Shown in pieces: positions 8,417-18,843 of a stretch of 34,392 nt of DNA. The notes under the pieces are model-generated. The model was not told the DNA's origin and did not search any database. It saw only the letters and a program-made list of their open reading frames with translations. The position numbers and the translations under genes were made by a program. The DNA is from Caballeronia arationis. Lineage in GTDB: Bacteria > Pseudomonadota > Gammaproteobacteria > Burkholderiales > Burkholderiaceae. The DNA is taken from the NCBI RefSeq assembly GCF_001544975.2, contig NZ_FCOG02000068.1, positions 1 to 34,392 of the forward strand. Reading direction: 5' to 3'. How positions within the stretch are numbered: position 1 is the stretch's first letter; each line of letters starts with the position of its first letter.

Positions 8417-9895
8417 ATGCAACTAGACTGGCTCCACCTCGGCACTTTCGTCATGGCGGCCCACGTGCTCGGCGCGGTGGCCGCGATTCACGCCGTCATC
8501 AACACGCGCACGTCGCAGGGCGCGGTCGCATGGGCGGTATCGCTCGTCGCAATGCCGTACCTCACGCTCATCCCGTATCTCTTCCTCGGGCGGAGCAAGT
8601 TCGCCGGCTATATCGACGAGCGGCGTCTCGAAAACGAAATCCTGCGCAACCGCTCGCACCCTGCCGAGTGGGAATCGGGCGACGCGACCGAGACCGGTAC
8701 GCTGCCCGATATCTCCAGCGCCCGGGGCGTGGCGGCGCCCGGCCCGGCCGAATATCTCGGGCATCCGGCCATCCGCACGCTCACGCGCCTCTCCGGCATG
8801 CCGTTTTTGCGCGGCAACGCCGTACGCGTGCTGATCAACGGCGACGCGACCTTCTCCGCAATCCTCGAAGCGATCGAAAAGGCCGAGCACTACGTGATCG
8901 TCCAGTTCTTCATCGTGCGCGCGGACGCGCTCGGCGAATTGCTCAAAGACATGCTGATCGCGAAGGCGCAGGCGGGCGTGCGCGTCTATTTCCTCTACGA
9001 CAGCATCGGCAGCTTCGACCTGCCGCATCGCTATGTGAGCGCGCTGCAGCAGGCGGGCGCCGAAATACATCCGTTCGCGACCAAGCGCGTGTTCGTCAAC
9101 CGCTTTCAGATCAACTTCCGCAATCACCGGAAGATCGTCGTGGTCGATGGCGAGCGCGCGTTCGTTGGCGGCCACAACGTGGGTGTCGAGTATCTCGGCG
9201 GCAATGCGCGGCTTTCGCCGTGGCGCGACACGCACGTCGAAGTGCGCGGCCCGGCGGTCTCGAGCATCCAGTTCGTCTTCATCGAAGACTGGTACTGGGC
9301 GACCCAGCGCCTTCCGGAAGTCGGCCCGAGCACCCGCTGCCCGGACGACATGCATTGCATGGTCCTCGCGAGCGGCCCCGCCGACAAGCAGGAAACCTGC
9401 TCGCTCTTCTTTGTCGAAGCGATCAACGCGGCGCACACACGCATCTGGATCACGACGCCATATCTGATCCCCGACGAGGCCGTGTTCTCCGCGCTGAGGC
9501 TCGCGGTCATGCGCGGCGTGGACGTGCGCATCCTGATCCCGAGCCGGCGCGACCATCACGTCGTGTTCGCGGCATCGAAGCTCTACGCCTACGACGCGAT
9601 CCTCGCCGGCGTACGCGTCTTTCGCTACCGGCCGGGTTTCCTCCACCAGAAGGTCGTGCTCGTCGACGATATCGCTGCCGCGATCGGCAGCGCGAACCTC
9701 GACAACCGCTCGTTTCGCCTGAACTTCGAGATCATGGTGCTGACCGTCGACCGGCGCTTCGCGGGCGAAGTGGAAAGCATGCTGCTCGACGACTTCGCGC
9801 TCGCCGACGAAATCGGCCCCGACGACTACCGCCGCTCGCCCGCGTGGCGGCGCATGGCGATGCACGTCGCGCGGCTCTTCTCCCCGATCCTCTGA
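8417..9895 (+). CDS. cls: Cardiolipin synthase (phospholipase D superfamily)
   Basis: The enzyme condenses two phosphatidylglycerols (or related phospholipids) into cardiolipin at the inner membrane. The 492-residue protein opens with two hydrophobic segments (FVMAAHVLGAVAAIHAVI and AVAWAVSLVAMPYLTLIPYLFLG), then has two phospholipase-D HKD motifs: HRKIVVVDG with His237, Lys239, Asp244, and HQKVVLVDD with His410, Lys412, Asp417. Each is followed by the usual GG/GSxN element (FVGGHNVGVEYLG; GSANLDNRSFRLNFE). Two N-terminal membrane segments and this length resemble ClsA more than ClsB or ClsC, but I keep the general symbol. It is a single gene, convergent with the peroxidase gene, with 4 bases between the stops. 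Confidence 0.93.
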   Translation: MQLDWLHLGTFVMAAHVLGAVAAIHAVINTRTSQGAVAWAVSLVAMPYLTLIPYLFLGRSKFAGYIDERRLENEILRNRSHPAEWESGDATETGTLPDISSARGVAAPGPAEYLGHPAIRTLTRLSGMPFLRGNAVRVLINGDATFSAILEAIEKAEHYVIVQFFIVRADALGELLKDMLIAKAQAGVRVYFLYDSIGSFDLPHRYVSALQQAGAEIHPFATKRVFVNRFQINFRNHRKIVVVDGERAFVGGHNVGVEYLGGNARLSPWRDTHVEVRGPAVSSIQFVFIEDWYWATQRLPEVGPSTRCPDDMHCMVLASGPADKQETCSLFFVEAINAAHTRIWITTPYLIPDEAVFSALRLAVMRGVDVRILIPSRRDHHVVFAASKLYAYDAILAGVRVFRYRPGFLHQKVVLVDDIAAAIGSANLDNRSFRLNFEIMVLTVDRRFAGEVESMLLDDFALADEIGPDDYRRSPAWRRMAMHVARLFSPIL

Positions 9896-9899
9896 GCGG

Positions 9900-10379
9900 C
9901 TACAGCAGCTTTTCGACGTCGTCGGCGATCGACTCGGGCTTCGTGATCGGCGCGAAACGCTTGACGATGTTGCCTTTGCGGTCGACCAGGAACTTCGTGA
10001 AGTTCCACTTGATCGCCTCGATACCGAGCACGCCCGGCTCCTTCTCCGTCAGATACTTGTAGAGCGGATGCGCGTTCGCGCCGTTTACCTCGATCTTCGC
10101 GAACATCGGGAACGTGACGCCGTAATTCTTTTCGCAGAAGCTGCCGATCTGCGCCGCGTCGCCGGGTTCCTGCTTGCCGAACTGGTTGCACGGAAAGCCG
10201 AGAATTTCGAGTCCGCGTGCCGCGTAGCGCGTGTACAGGTCCTGCAAGCCCTTGTATTGCGGCGTGAAACCGCACTCGCTCGCCACGTTGACGATAAGCA
10301 GCACCTTGCCGTTGTATTGGTCGAGGCCGACGGTCTCGCCGTCGAGCGTCTCGGCCTTGAATCCGTAGAGCGTGTCCAT
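9900..10379 (-). CDS. Glutathione peroxidase (cysteine form)
   Basis: This 159-residue thioredoxin-fold peroxidase reduces hydrogen and organic peroxides using glutathione or thioredoxin. The peroxidatic cysteine is Cys36 in NVASECGFTPQY. The rest of the catalytic set is visible: Gln in FPCNQFGKQEPG and Trp/Asn in IKWNFTKFLVDRKG. The protein has Cys, not selenocysteine. An upstream in-frame ATG at 10391 (MENAM...) exists, but the ATG at 10379 has GGAGA six bases in front of it, formed by that upstream codon region, and gives the family's usual N-terminus MDTLYGFKAETLDG. Similar bacterial proteins are called BtuE or GpxA; I cannot decide between the names. Confidence 0.93.
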   Translation of the reverse strand: MDTLYGFKAETLDGETVGLDQYNGKVLLIVNVASECGFTPQYKGLQDLYTRYAARGLEILGFPCNQFGKQEPGDAAQIGSFCEKNYGVTFPMFAKIEVNGANAHPLYKYLTEKEPGVLGIEAIKWNFTKFLVDRKGNIVKRFAPITKPESIADDVEKLL

Positions 10380-10537
10380 CGCGTTCTCCATTTGCTGCCC
10401 GCCTGAAAAAATCCAGTCTAAGCGAAAAGCTCCGCGCACGACATCTGTCCGGATGGCATAGGCCAAGAGGCCGAGCGCGTGACGCCGACGCATCGGTCTA
10501 AAATAGCGCTTTCCTCCAAAGTCCCGGTCGTCACGTC

Positions 10538-12469
<1,932 letters not shown>

Positions 12470-12482
12470 AGCGTCCAACCAC

Positions 12483-12488
12483 GGAGGG
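12483..12488 (+). promoter_or_regulatory. Ribosome-binding site that selects a TTG start
   Basis: GGAGGG lies six bases before the TTG at 12495. The nearer ATG at 12490 is only one base from the site and opens a frame without family similarity, so the spacing favours TTG. Confidence 0.7.
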
Positions 12489-12494
12489 CATGAC

Positions 12495-13520
12495 TTGTCG
12501 CAAACACAGTTACTCGATGGCCTGCGCGTGCTCGACCTCACGCGTCTGTTGCCCGGCCCGGTCGCCACATTGCGGCTCGCGGAACTCGGCGCCGACGTGC
12601 TGAAGATCGAAGCGCCCGGCGAAGGCGACTACGCCCGCACGATGCTGCAAAGCGACGCCGACCGCGCCGCCGGCACGCCGAGCGCGTTCTATCGGCTGGT
12701 GAATCGCGGCAAGCGAGCGCTCACGCTCGATCTCAAGACCGAGGCGGGCCGCGCTCAACTGATCGACCTCGCGCGAGAGTCGGACGTGCTCGTCGAGAGT
12801 TTCCGCCCTTCGGTGATGGCGCGGCTCGGCGTCGGTTACGACGTGCTGCGCGAGGCAAATCCGAAGCTTGTCTATTGCGCGATCACGGGATTCGGCGCCG
12901 ACGGCCCGTTCGTCGACACACCCGGTCACGACCTGAACTACATAGCGTATGCGGGCGTGCTCGACCAGCTCGCGTCGAACGACGGCACGCCCATCGTGCC
13001 GAATTTCCAGATCGCGGATTTGCTGGGCGGCGCGCTCGCCGCCGTCACGCAGATTCTCGCGGCACTGTGGCACGTCGCGCGCGGCGGCGACGGCCAATGC
13101 CTGAACGTATCGATGACGCACGCCGCGCACGCCCACAACGTGATGGCCCACATCGCGCTCGCCAACCGGGCGGACCCCACGACGCGCGCGGGCGCCGGGC
13201 TGCTCAACGGCGGCGTGCCCTGCTACAACGTCTATCGCACACGCGATGACCGGTTCGTCGCACTCGGCGCGCTGGAACTCAAGTTCTGGGAAACGCTATG
13301 CCACGCGCTCGGCCGGTCCGAATGGGCGGCGCGGCACTGGAGCCTCGGCCAGGCGATCGGCGGCGCCGAGGCCGCCGAACTCACGCAGTCGCTCGCGGCG
13401 ATTTTCCGCGAGCGCACGCGCGACGAATGGATAGCGCTCCTCGAACCGCTCAACTGCTGCGTGGCGCCGGTGTTGACGCCCGCCGAAGCGGCCGCCCATC
13501 CGCTTTTTGCGAAGGGCTAA
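12495..13520 (+). CDS. CaiB/BaiF-fold protein, probable alpha-methylacyl-CoA racemase type
   Basis: This 341-residue member of the CaiB/BaiF (class III CoA-transferase) superfamily opens with GLRVLDLTRLLPGPVATLRLAELGADVLKIE. Three residues correspond to the racemase triad: His145 in GHDLNY, Asp175 in QIADLLGG and Glu261 in GALELKF. Their spacings of 30 and 86 are nearly those of the known racemases (His126, Asp156, Glu241 in the mycobacterial enzyme). That points to epimerising 2-methylacyl-CoA thioesters rather than moving CoA. The start is TTG at 12495, with GGAGGG six bases ahead; an ATG at 12490 is in another frame. The C-terminus ends at PAEAAAHPLFAKG, some 35-40 residues earlier than in typical racemases, and its last 4 bases overlap the opposite gene. 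A plain CoA-transferase function remains possible. Confidence 0.85.
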   Translation: MSQTQLLDGLRVLDLTRLLPGPVATLRLAELGADVLKIEAPGEGDYARTMLQSDADRAAGTPSAFYRLVNRGKRALTLDLKTEAGRAQLIDLARESDVLVESFRPSVMARLGVGYDVLREANPKLVYCAITGFGADGPFVDTPGHDLNYIAYAGVLDQLASNDGTPIVPNFQIADLLGGALAAVTQILAALWHVARGGDGQCLNVSMTHAAHAHNVMAHIALANRADPTTRAGAGLLNGGVPCYNVYRTRDDRFVALGALELKFWETLCHALGRSEWAARHWSLGQAIGGAEAAELTQSLAAIFRERTRDEWIALLEPLNCCVAPVLTPAEAAAHPLFAKG

Positions 13521-13780
13521 CGGCGGGGCAAGGTCTGGCGCGGCATGCGCTCATCGTCGATGAGCATGTGTTTGCGGCCAGTCACGTGATGGCGGATCGT
13601 CGCGACGACTTCGTCTTCCGTCACGTCCGCCGCCACGACGCGGCGCGAAATCTGCCCTTCGGCGTCGATCCATTCGACGATCCGGCATCCGCCGCCCCAC
13701 GGCTGCAGAATCGGCGCCGAAACGCGGCAGCCGCGCAACTGGAACGTCGGGGCAGAAATCGAGTGATCTGAGTGTTTCAA
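13517..13780 (-). CDS. Small DUF2866-like protein of unknown function
   Basis: The predicted product has 87 residues and is soluble and basic, with a compact core FQLRGCRVSAPILQPWGGGC-RIVEWID followed by RRVVAADVTEDEVVATIRHHVTG. It resembles a small family I know as DUF2866 from Burkholderia-type genomes; the match is from memory. The function is unknown. The TTG at 13778-13780 has AAAGGA seven bases in front and gives a start right before the conserved part (KHSDHSISAPTFQ). The frame is open further up to an ATG at 13882, but that extension looks non-coding. The gene lies 129 bases downstream of radA on the same strand, and its last bases overlap the opposite CaiB-family gene by 4. Confidence 0.7.
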   Translation of the reverse strand: MKHSDHSISAPTFQLRGCRVSAPILQPWGGGCRIVEWIDAEGQISRRVVAADVTEDEVVATIRHHVTGRKHMLIDDERMPRQTLPRR

Positions 13781-13909
13781 GGCGTGGTCCTTTGCTCGTG
13801 CACTGCAGCCGTTTGTAGCTGTGCAAGCATATGAAAACCACGCGGCGATTGGGTTACAGGCGCCGTCGATTCTTTTACGCAAGATTACGAAGGGACGGAA
13901 CGTCCGTCG

Positions 13910-15301
13910 TCATCCTTCGAGCGTGCGCACGCGGTCGATCGCTTCCTCGATACGGTCGACCGCGATCACCTCCAGGCCGTCGATCGGCTGCTTCGGCGCG
14001 TTCGCCTTTGGAATCAGCGCAATCGAAAAGCCGAGCTTCGCCGCTTCCTTCAGACGATCCTGTCCGCGCGGCGACGGCCGGATTTCGCCCGCGAGCCCCA
14101 CTTCGCCGAACACGATCAGGCCCTTCGGCAGCGGCTTGTTTCGCATCGACGATTGGATCGCGAGCAGCACGGCCAGATCGGCGGCAGGCTCCGTGATCTT
14201 CACGCCGCCGACGGCATTCAGAAACACGTCCTGATCGAAGCACGCGATGCCCGCGTGCCGGTGCAGCACCGCGAGCAACAGCGCGAGGCGGTTCTGTTCG
14301 AGCCCGACGGCAAGCCGCCGCGGATTGGGCACGTGCGCGGTGTCCACCAGCGCCTGCACTTCGACGAGCAGCGGCCGCGAGCCTTCCTGCGTCACCAGCA
14401 CGCACGATCCCGGCACGCTTTGCGCGTGCTGCGAGAGAAAAAGCGCCGAGGGATTGGCGACGCCGCGCAGGCCACGTTCGGTCATCGCGAAGACGCCGAG
14501 TTCGTTTACCGCGCCGAAGCGGTTCTTGAATGCGCGCACGAGGCGAAACGACGAATGCGTGTCGCCTTCGAAATACAGCACTGTATCCACGATATGCTCC
14601 AGCACGCGCGGCCCCGCGAGGTTGCCCTCCTTCGTCACGTGGCCGACCATGATGATCGTGGTGCCCGTCTGCTTGGCGATGCGCGTCAACTGCGCCGCGC
14701 ACTCGCGCACCTGCGCGACCGAGCCGGGCGCGGACGTCAGCGCTTCGGAATAGACCGTCTGGATCGAATCGATGACGGCGACTTCGGGTCGTTCGGCATC
14801 GATCGTCGCCTGGATTTTCTCGAGCTGGATTTCGGCGAGAAGCTGCAAATCGGGCGCTGCCGATTCGGCCCCGCCAAGCAGCCCGAGCCGCTGTGCGCGC
14901 AACGCGATCTGCGCGCCGGATTCCTCGCCGCTGATATAGAGCGCGGGCCGCTCGCGGGCGATTTCGGCGAGCGACTGCAACAGCAGCGTCGATTTGCCGA
15001 TGCCCGGATCCCCGCCGATCAGCACTACCCCGCCCGCCACCAGCCCGCCGCCGAGCACCCGGTCGAATTCGCCGATGCCGGTCGTGAAGCGCGGCACATC
15101 GGAAGCCTCGATCTCGGAGAGTCGCCTGACGGGCGAACTTTTCGCGAGCGCCTGGAAACGGTGCGCGGACGGCGTTTCCGCCACCGACTCCACCAGCGTG
15201 TTCCACGCGCCGCACGCGGGACATTGCCCCTGCCATTTCGGCGCCTGTCCGCCGCATTCGCTACAGATGTACAGCGTCTTCGCCTTCGCTACTTTCGCCA
15301 C
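13910..15301 (-). CDS. radA: DNA repair protein RadA
   Basis: RadA (Sms) is a RecA-like ATPase that drives branch migration of recombination intermediates and helps process stalled forks. The 463-residue protein has all expected parts: a zinc finger at Cys13, Cys16, Cys27, Cys30 (CSECGG...CPACGAW), Walker A GGDPGIGKST (Lys103), the RadA-specific KNRFG motif (FKNRFGAVNELGVF), and a C-terminal Lon-like domain (about 285-463). The start codon is GTG at 15299-15301. alr lies 51 bases upstream and may share the transcript. Confidence 0.97.
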   Translation of the reverse strand: MAKVAKAKTLYICSECGGQAPKWQGQCPACGAWNTLVESVAETPSAHRFQALAKSSPVRRLSEIEASDVPRFTTGIGEFDRVLGGGLVAGGVVLIGGDPGIGKSTLLLQSLAEIARERPALYISGEESGAQIALRAQRLGLLGGAESAAPDLQLLAEIQLEKIQATIDAERPEVAVIDSIQTVYSEALTSAPGSVAQVRECAAQLTRIAKQTGTTIIMVGHVTKEGNLAGPRVLEHIVDTVLYFEGDTHSSFRLVRAFKNRFGAVNELGVFAMTERGLRGVANPSALFLSQHAQSVPGSCVLVTQEGSRPLLVEVQALVDTAHVPNPRRLAVGLEQNRLALLLAVLHRHAGIACFDQDVFLNAVGGVKITEPAADLAVLLAIQSSMRNKPLPKGLIVFGEVGLAGEIRPSPRGQDRLKEAAKLGFSIALIPKANAPKQPIDGLEVIAVDRIEEAIDRVRTLEG

Positions 15302-15352
15302 GCGTGTTCCCGATTCTTCTCGTTATTGCCTGAACTGTCTTATTCGTCTGAA

Positions 15353-16423
15353 TTATTCCGCGCGCACCGGCACGCGTTGCGCGATCGCGCACATCAGCTC
15401 GTAGCCGATCGTGCCGCAGGCCTGCGCGACGTCGTCGATGGGCAGATGCGTTCCCCACAGTTCCACGCGCGTTCCGACGCCCGCCGTCGGGCATGGCGTC
15501 AGATCGACGGTGAGCATGTCCATCGACACGCGCCCGACGACCTTCGTGCGAATCCCGTCGACGATCACGGGCGTGCCTTCCGGCGCGATGCGCGGATAGC
15601 CGTCCGCATAGCCGCACGCGACCACGCCGATCTTCATCTGCTTGCCCACCTTGTAGGTCGAGCCGTAGCCGATGGTATGGCCCGGATCGACCGACTGCAC
15701 GGCGATCAGTTCGGAATTGAGCGTCATGGCGGGGCGCAGGCCGGTGTCGGCAATGTCGGCCGTCACGCCCGACGGCGACGCGCCGTACAGCATGATGCCG
15801 GGCCGCACCCAGTCGAAGTGCGCAGCCGGGTGCCAGAGCGTCGCGGCCGAATTCGCGAGGCTGCGCGCGCCCGCGATGCCCTCCGCGCCGCGCTCGAACG
15901 CTTCGAGCTGGTAGGCGATGCCGCGGTCGCTGTCGGCGTCGGAAAAATGGGTCATGAGCGTGATCTGGCCGACGCCCTGGCACGCGCGCGCCCGCTCCCA
16001 CGCGGCGCGGAAACGCTCCGGCACGTAGCCCAGGCGGTTCATGCCGCTATTCATCTTCAACTGGATGTTGACCGGCTTCGAAAGGCGCGCCATTTCCAGC
16101 ATGCGCAACTGCTCATCGCAATGGACGGCCGTCGTCAGGCTGTAGCGGTCGATCACGTCGATGTCGGTCGGCCGGAAAAAGCCTTCCAGCAGAAGAATCG
16201 GGCCCGCCCAGCCAAGTTCTCGCAACTTCACGGCTTCTTCGAGGTCGAGTAGTCCGAAGCCGTCGGTTGCGCGCAATCCGGGGAACGCCCGCGACAATCC
16301 GTGGCCATAGGCATTGGCCTTGACGACGGCCCAGATCTTGGATTTCGGCGCGTACTTGCGCGCGACGGCGAGGTTGTTGGCGAGTGCGGCGGTGTGGATC
16401 GTGGCGGAAAGGGGGCGCGGCAT
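15353..16423 (-). CDS. alr: Alanine racemase
   Basis: This PLP enzyme interconverts L- and D-alanine; D-alanine goes into peptidoglycan. The 356-residue protein has the PLP lysine in AVVKANAYGHG (Lys35) in the N-terminal TIM barrel, and the second catalytic base Tyr253 in HTIGYGSTYK at the start of the C-terminal beta domain. The frame extends upstream to 16474, but the ATG at 16423 begins the conserved MPRPLSATIHTAALANNL and gives the usual length; no clear Shine-Dalgarno sequence is present. The gene is divergent from lplT with a 254-base gap. A GC hairpin at 16629-16643 in that gap is closer to lplT. Confidence 0.96.
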   Translation of the reverse strand: MPRPLSATIHTAALANNLAVARKYAPKSKIWAVVKANAYGHGLSRAFPGLRATDGFGLLDLEEAVKLRELGWAGPILLLEGFFRPTDIDVIDRYSLTTAVHCDEQLRMLEMARLSKPVNIQLKMNSGMNRLGYVPERFRAAWERARACQGVGQITLMTHFSDADSDRGIAYQLEAFERGAEGIAGARSLANSAATLWHPAAHFDWVRPGIMLYGASPSGVTADIADTGLRPAMTLNSELIAVQSVDPGHTIGYGSTYKVGKQMKIGVVACGYADGYPRIAPEGTPVIVDGIRTKVVGRVSMDMLTVDLTPCPTAGVGTRVELWGTHLPIDDVAQACGTIGYELMCAIAQRVPVRAE

Positions 16424-16628
16424 GAGAGTTCGGGTTAAAACGCTGTTGGAGCGCAAAGCGCAACGACGGTTCAAGACGCCTTGCGAATCAGTATCTTATG
16501 AAGGACCAGCAGCACGGTCGTGTGTTTTGCAACACCGAATCGAGATTACTGCTAGTCAGAATGCGCCTATTTTCGTGTTATAAAGCCGTGCACACAACCC
16601 ATTTCGAACGGAATAAGCCCGAGTGCAC

Positions 16629-16643
16629 CCCCGGCGACCGGGG
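16629..16643. promoter_or_regulatory. Short GC hairpin in the alr-lplT gap
   Basis: CCCCGG-CGA-CCGGGG, six pairs with a 3-base loop, 34 bases before the lplT start. It would lie in the lplT leader if transcription starts near the AT-rich TTATAAA at 16578-16584. No T-run follows, so it is not a terminator. Confidence 0.3.
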
Positions 16644-16677
16644 CGGATCACCCGCAGTGAGGAAAGCTTCGGATCAG

Positions 16678-17985
16678 ATGAAAAAAGGTTTTTACACCAT
16701 CATGGCCGCGCAGTTTTTCTCTTCGCTGGCCGACAATGCCCTTCTGATCGCTGCTATTGCACTGCTGAAAGATCTTCACGCCCCGAACTGGATGACGCCG
16801 CTGCTCAAGCTGTTCTTCGTCCTGTCCTACGTCGTACTTGCCGCGTTCGTCGGCGCCTTCGCAGATTCCCGGCCCAAAGGCCAGGTGATGTTCGTCACCA
16901 ACACCATCAAGGTGGTCGGCTGCCTCACGATGCTGTTCGGCGCGCATCCGCTCTTTGCTTACGGCATCGTCGGATTCGGGGCCGCCGCGTATTCGCCCGC
17001 GAAGTACGGGATTCTCACGGAACTGCTGCCGCCCGACCGGCTCGTCGCGGCAAACGGGTGGATCGAAGGCACGACAGTCGGCTCGATCATCCTCGGCACC
17101 GTGATGGGCGGCGCGCTCATCAGTCCGCATATCGCGGGACACCTCCTCAGCCTGAACATTCCGCGCATCCACACGCCCGCCGAGGCCGCGATGATCATCA
17201 TCGTCGTGATGTACATCATTGCGGCGATGTTCAACCTGCGCATTCCCGACACCGGCGCGCGCTATCCGAAGCAGGAAACGCGGCCCGTCAAGCTCATCAC
17301 CGATTTCGCCGACTGCTTTCTCACGCTCTGGCGCGACAAGCTCGGCCAGATTTCGCTCGCGGTCACGACGCTTTTCTGGGGCGCCGGCGCCACGCTGCAG
17401 TTCATCGTGCTGAAATGGGCGGAAGTCTCGCTCGGGATGTCGCTGTCGCAGGCGGCGATCCTGCAGGCGGTGATCGCGGTCGGCGTCGCGGTCGGCGCGG
17501 TGCTCGCGGCGGCGCGCGTGCCGCTCAAGCGCTCGCTCTCGGTGCTGCCGGTCGGCATCATCATGGGCATCGCCGTCATGCTGATGGCCTTCTACACCCG
17601 CGATCTCTTCCCGGCGGGCTGGGGCCTGCAGATCGGCGAAATGCGGATGCCGGGCTACCTGCTGATCGCGTACCTGTTCCTGATGATCGTCGGCGGGCTG
17701 TCGGGCTTTTTTGTTGTGCCGATGAACGCGCTCCTCCAGCATCGCGGACACGTGCTGCTCTCCGCCGGCCACTCGATCGCCGTGCAGAACTTCAACGAGA
17801 ACCTCTCGGTCCTCGTGATGCTGTGCCTCTACGCCGTGCTCGTCTGGCTCGACATGCCGATCCAGTTCGTGATCGTGCTGTTCGGCTCCTTCGTCTGCCT
17901 GATGATGTATTTCGTGATGCGCCGGCATCAGGCGAATCAGCGCGCGTTCGACTCCGTCGCGCTGATCGGCGAGGCGCGGCACTGA
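16678..17985 (+). CDS. lplT: Lysophospholipid transporter LplT (MFS)
   Basis: LplT flips lysophospholipids across the inner membrane for re-acylation. The 435-residue protein has about 12 hydrophobic segments and the family N-terminus GFYTIMAAQFFSSLADNALLIAAIALL. Other marks are PLLKLFFVLSYVVLAAFVGAFADSRPKG, YSPAKYGILTELLPPDRLVAANGWIE and FFVVPMNALLQHRGH. ATG 16678 is chosen as the start of similarity; GAGGAAAG lies about 11 bases ahead. In E. coli lplT is followed by the acyltransferase gene aas; here thiM follows after 44 bases and no acyltransferase is nearby. Length exceeds the E. coli protein by about 40 residues, mostly in loops. Confidence 0.93.
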   Translation: MKKGFYTIMAAQFFSSLADNALLIAAIALLKDLHAPNWMTPLLKLFFVLSYVVLAAFVGAFADSRPKGQVMFVTNTIKVVGCLTMLFGAHPLFAYGIVGFGAAAYSPAKYGILTELLPPDRLVAANGWIEGTTVGSIILGTVMGGALISPHIAGHLLSLNIPRIHTPAEAAMIIIVVMYIIAAMFNLRIPDTGARYPKQETRPVKLITDFADCFLTLWRDKLGQISLAVTTLFWGAGATLQFIVLKWAEVSLGMSLSQAAILQAVIAVGVAVGAVLAAARVPLKRSLSVLPVGIIMGIAVMLMAFYTRDLFPAGWGLQIGEMRMPGYLLIAYLFLMIVGGLSGFFVVPMNALLQHRGHVLLSAGHSIAVQNFNENLSVLVMLCLYAVLVWLDMPIQFVIVLFGSFVCLMMYFVMRRHQANQRAFDSVALIGEARH

Positions 17986-18029
17986 TTCACGCGGTGTCTT
18001 CCCCGCCGCTCTTCCACTTTCAGCCGACC

Positions 18030-18842
18030 ATGCACGCCGATCTCCATTCGTTCGCGACGCGCGTGCGTGAGCACGCACCGCTCGTTCACTGCCTGACGAA
18101 CCTCGTCGTCACCAACTTCACCGCGAACGTGCTGCTCGCGATCGGCGCCGCGCCCGCGATGGTCGTCGCGCGCGAGGAAGCCGGCGAATTCGCGGCCATC
18201 GCGAACGCGCTCTCGGTGAACCTCGGCACGCTCGACGTGCCGCAGTCGAAGGCGATCCGCGTCGCCGTCGATGCCGCCAACGCCGCCGGCAAGCCCTGGG
18301 TGCTCGATCCGGTCGCGGTCGGGCCGCTCGCGTTTCGCACGGAGTTCGCGCTCGACCTGCTGGATTCGAAGCCGGCCGTGATTCGCGGCAACGCGTCGGA
18401 GATCATCAGCCTGTCGGGCGGCACGGCAAGCGGACGCGGCGTCGACAGCACCGCCGCCACCGACGCCGCGCTCGACGCCGCGCAGATCCTCGCGCTGAAA
18501 ACGCAGGCGACGGTCGCCGTGACGGGCGCCACCGACTACATCACGGACGGCCGCAGAACCGTCGCGCTCTCGAACGGCTCGCCGCTGATGACGCGCGTGA
18601 CGGGCGTCGGCTGCGCGCTGTCCGCGACGGTCGCGGCATTCGTCGGCGTGGCGAGCGGGCCGGAAGAACACTGGATGGCGACGGTCGCGGCCGTCGCGTA
18701 CTCGACCATCGCGGGCGAACTCGCCGCGCGCGACGCGGCGTTGCCCGGCAGCTTCGCCGTCGCGTATCTGGATCGTCTGGCGTCGCTCGATGCCGGCGCG
18801 TTCGCCGCTACGCTCGTTGCACGCGACATCGCGGCCGCCTGA
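18030..18842 (+). CDS. thiM: Hydroxyethylthiazole kinase
   Basis: ThiM phosphorylates 4-methyl-5-(2-hydroxyethyl)thiazole with ATP, a thiamine salvage step. The 270-residue ribokinase-fold protein shows LVHCLTNLVVTNFTANVLLAIGAAPAMV at the N-terminus, WVLDPVAVGPLAFRTEF in the middle, IRGNASEIISLSGG, and the anion-hole and catalytic cysteine motif VTGVGCALSATVAAF. The start ATG at 18030 gives MHADLHSFATRVREHAPLVH and the common length. The stop is one base before the thiE start, so the two are translationally close. No TPP riboswitch is visible in the 44 bases between lplT and thiM. Confidence 0.95.
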   Translation: MHADLHSFATRVREHAPLVHCLTNLVVTNFTANVLLAIGAAPAMVVAREEAGEFAAIANALSVNLGTLDVPQSKAIRVAVDAANAAGKPWVLDPVAVGPLAFRTEFALDLLDSKPAVIRGNASEIISLSGGTASGRGVDSTAATDAALDAAQILALKTQATVAVTGATDYITDGRRTVALSNGSPLMTRVTGVGCALSATVAAFVGVASGPEEHWMATVAAVAYSTIAGELAARDAALPGSFAVAYLDRLASLDAGAFAATLVARDIAAA

Positions 18843-18843
18843 C

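Noticed and set aside
13500..13600. Frameshift restoring a longer CaiB-family C-terminus
   Set aside because: Translating the other two frames past the stop gives no sequence like the family tail, only antisense of the DUF2866-like gene.
14153..16252. 699-codon plus-strand frame over radA and alr
   Set aside because: Shadow of two well-identified minus-strand genes.
17986..18029. TPP riboswitch before thiM
   Set aside because: The gap is only 44 bases and the conserved CUGAGA-type core is not present.
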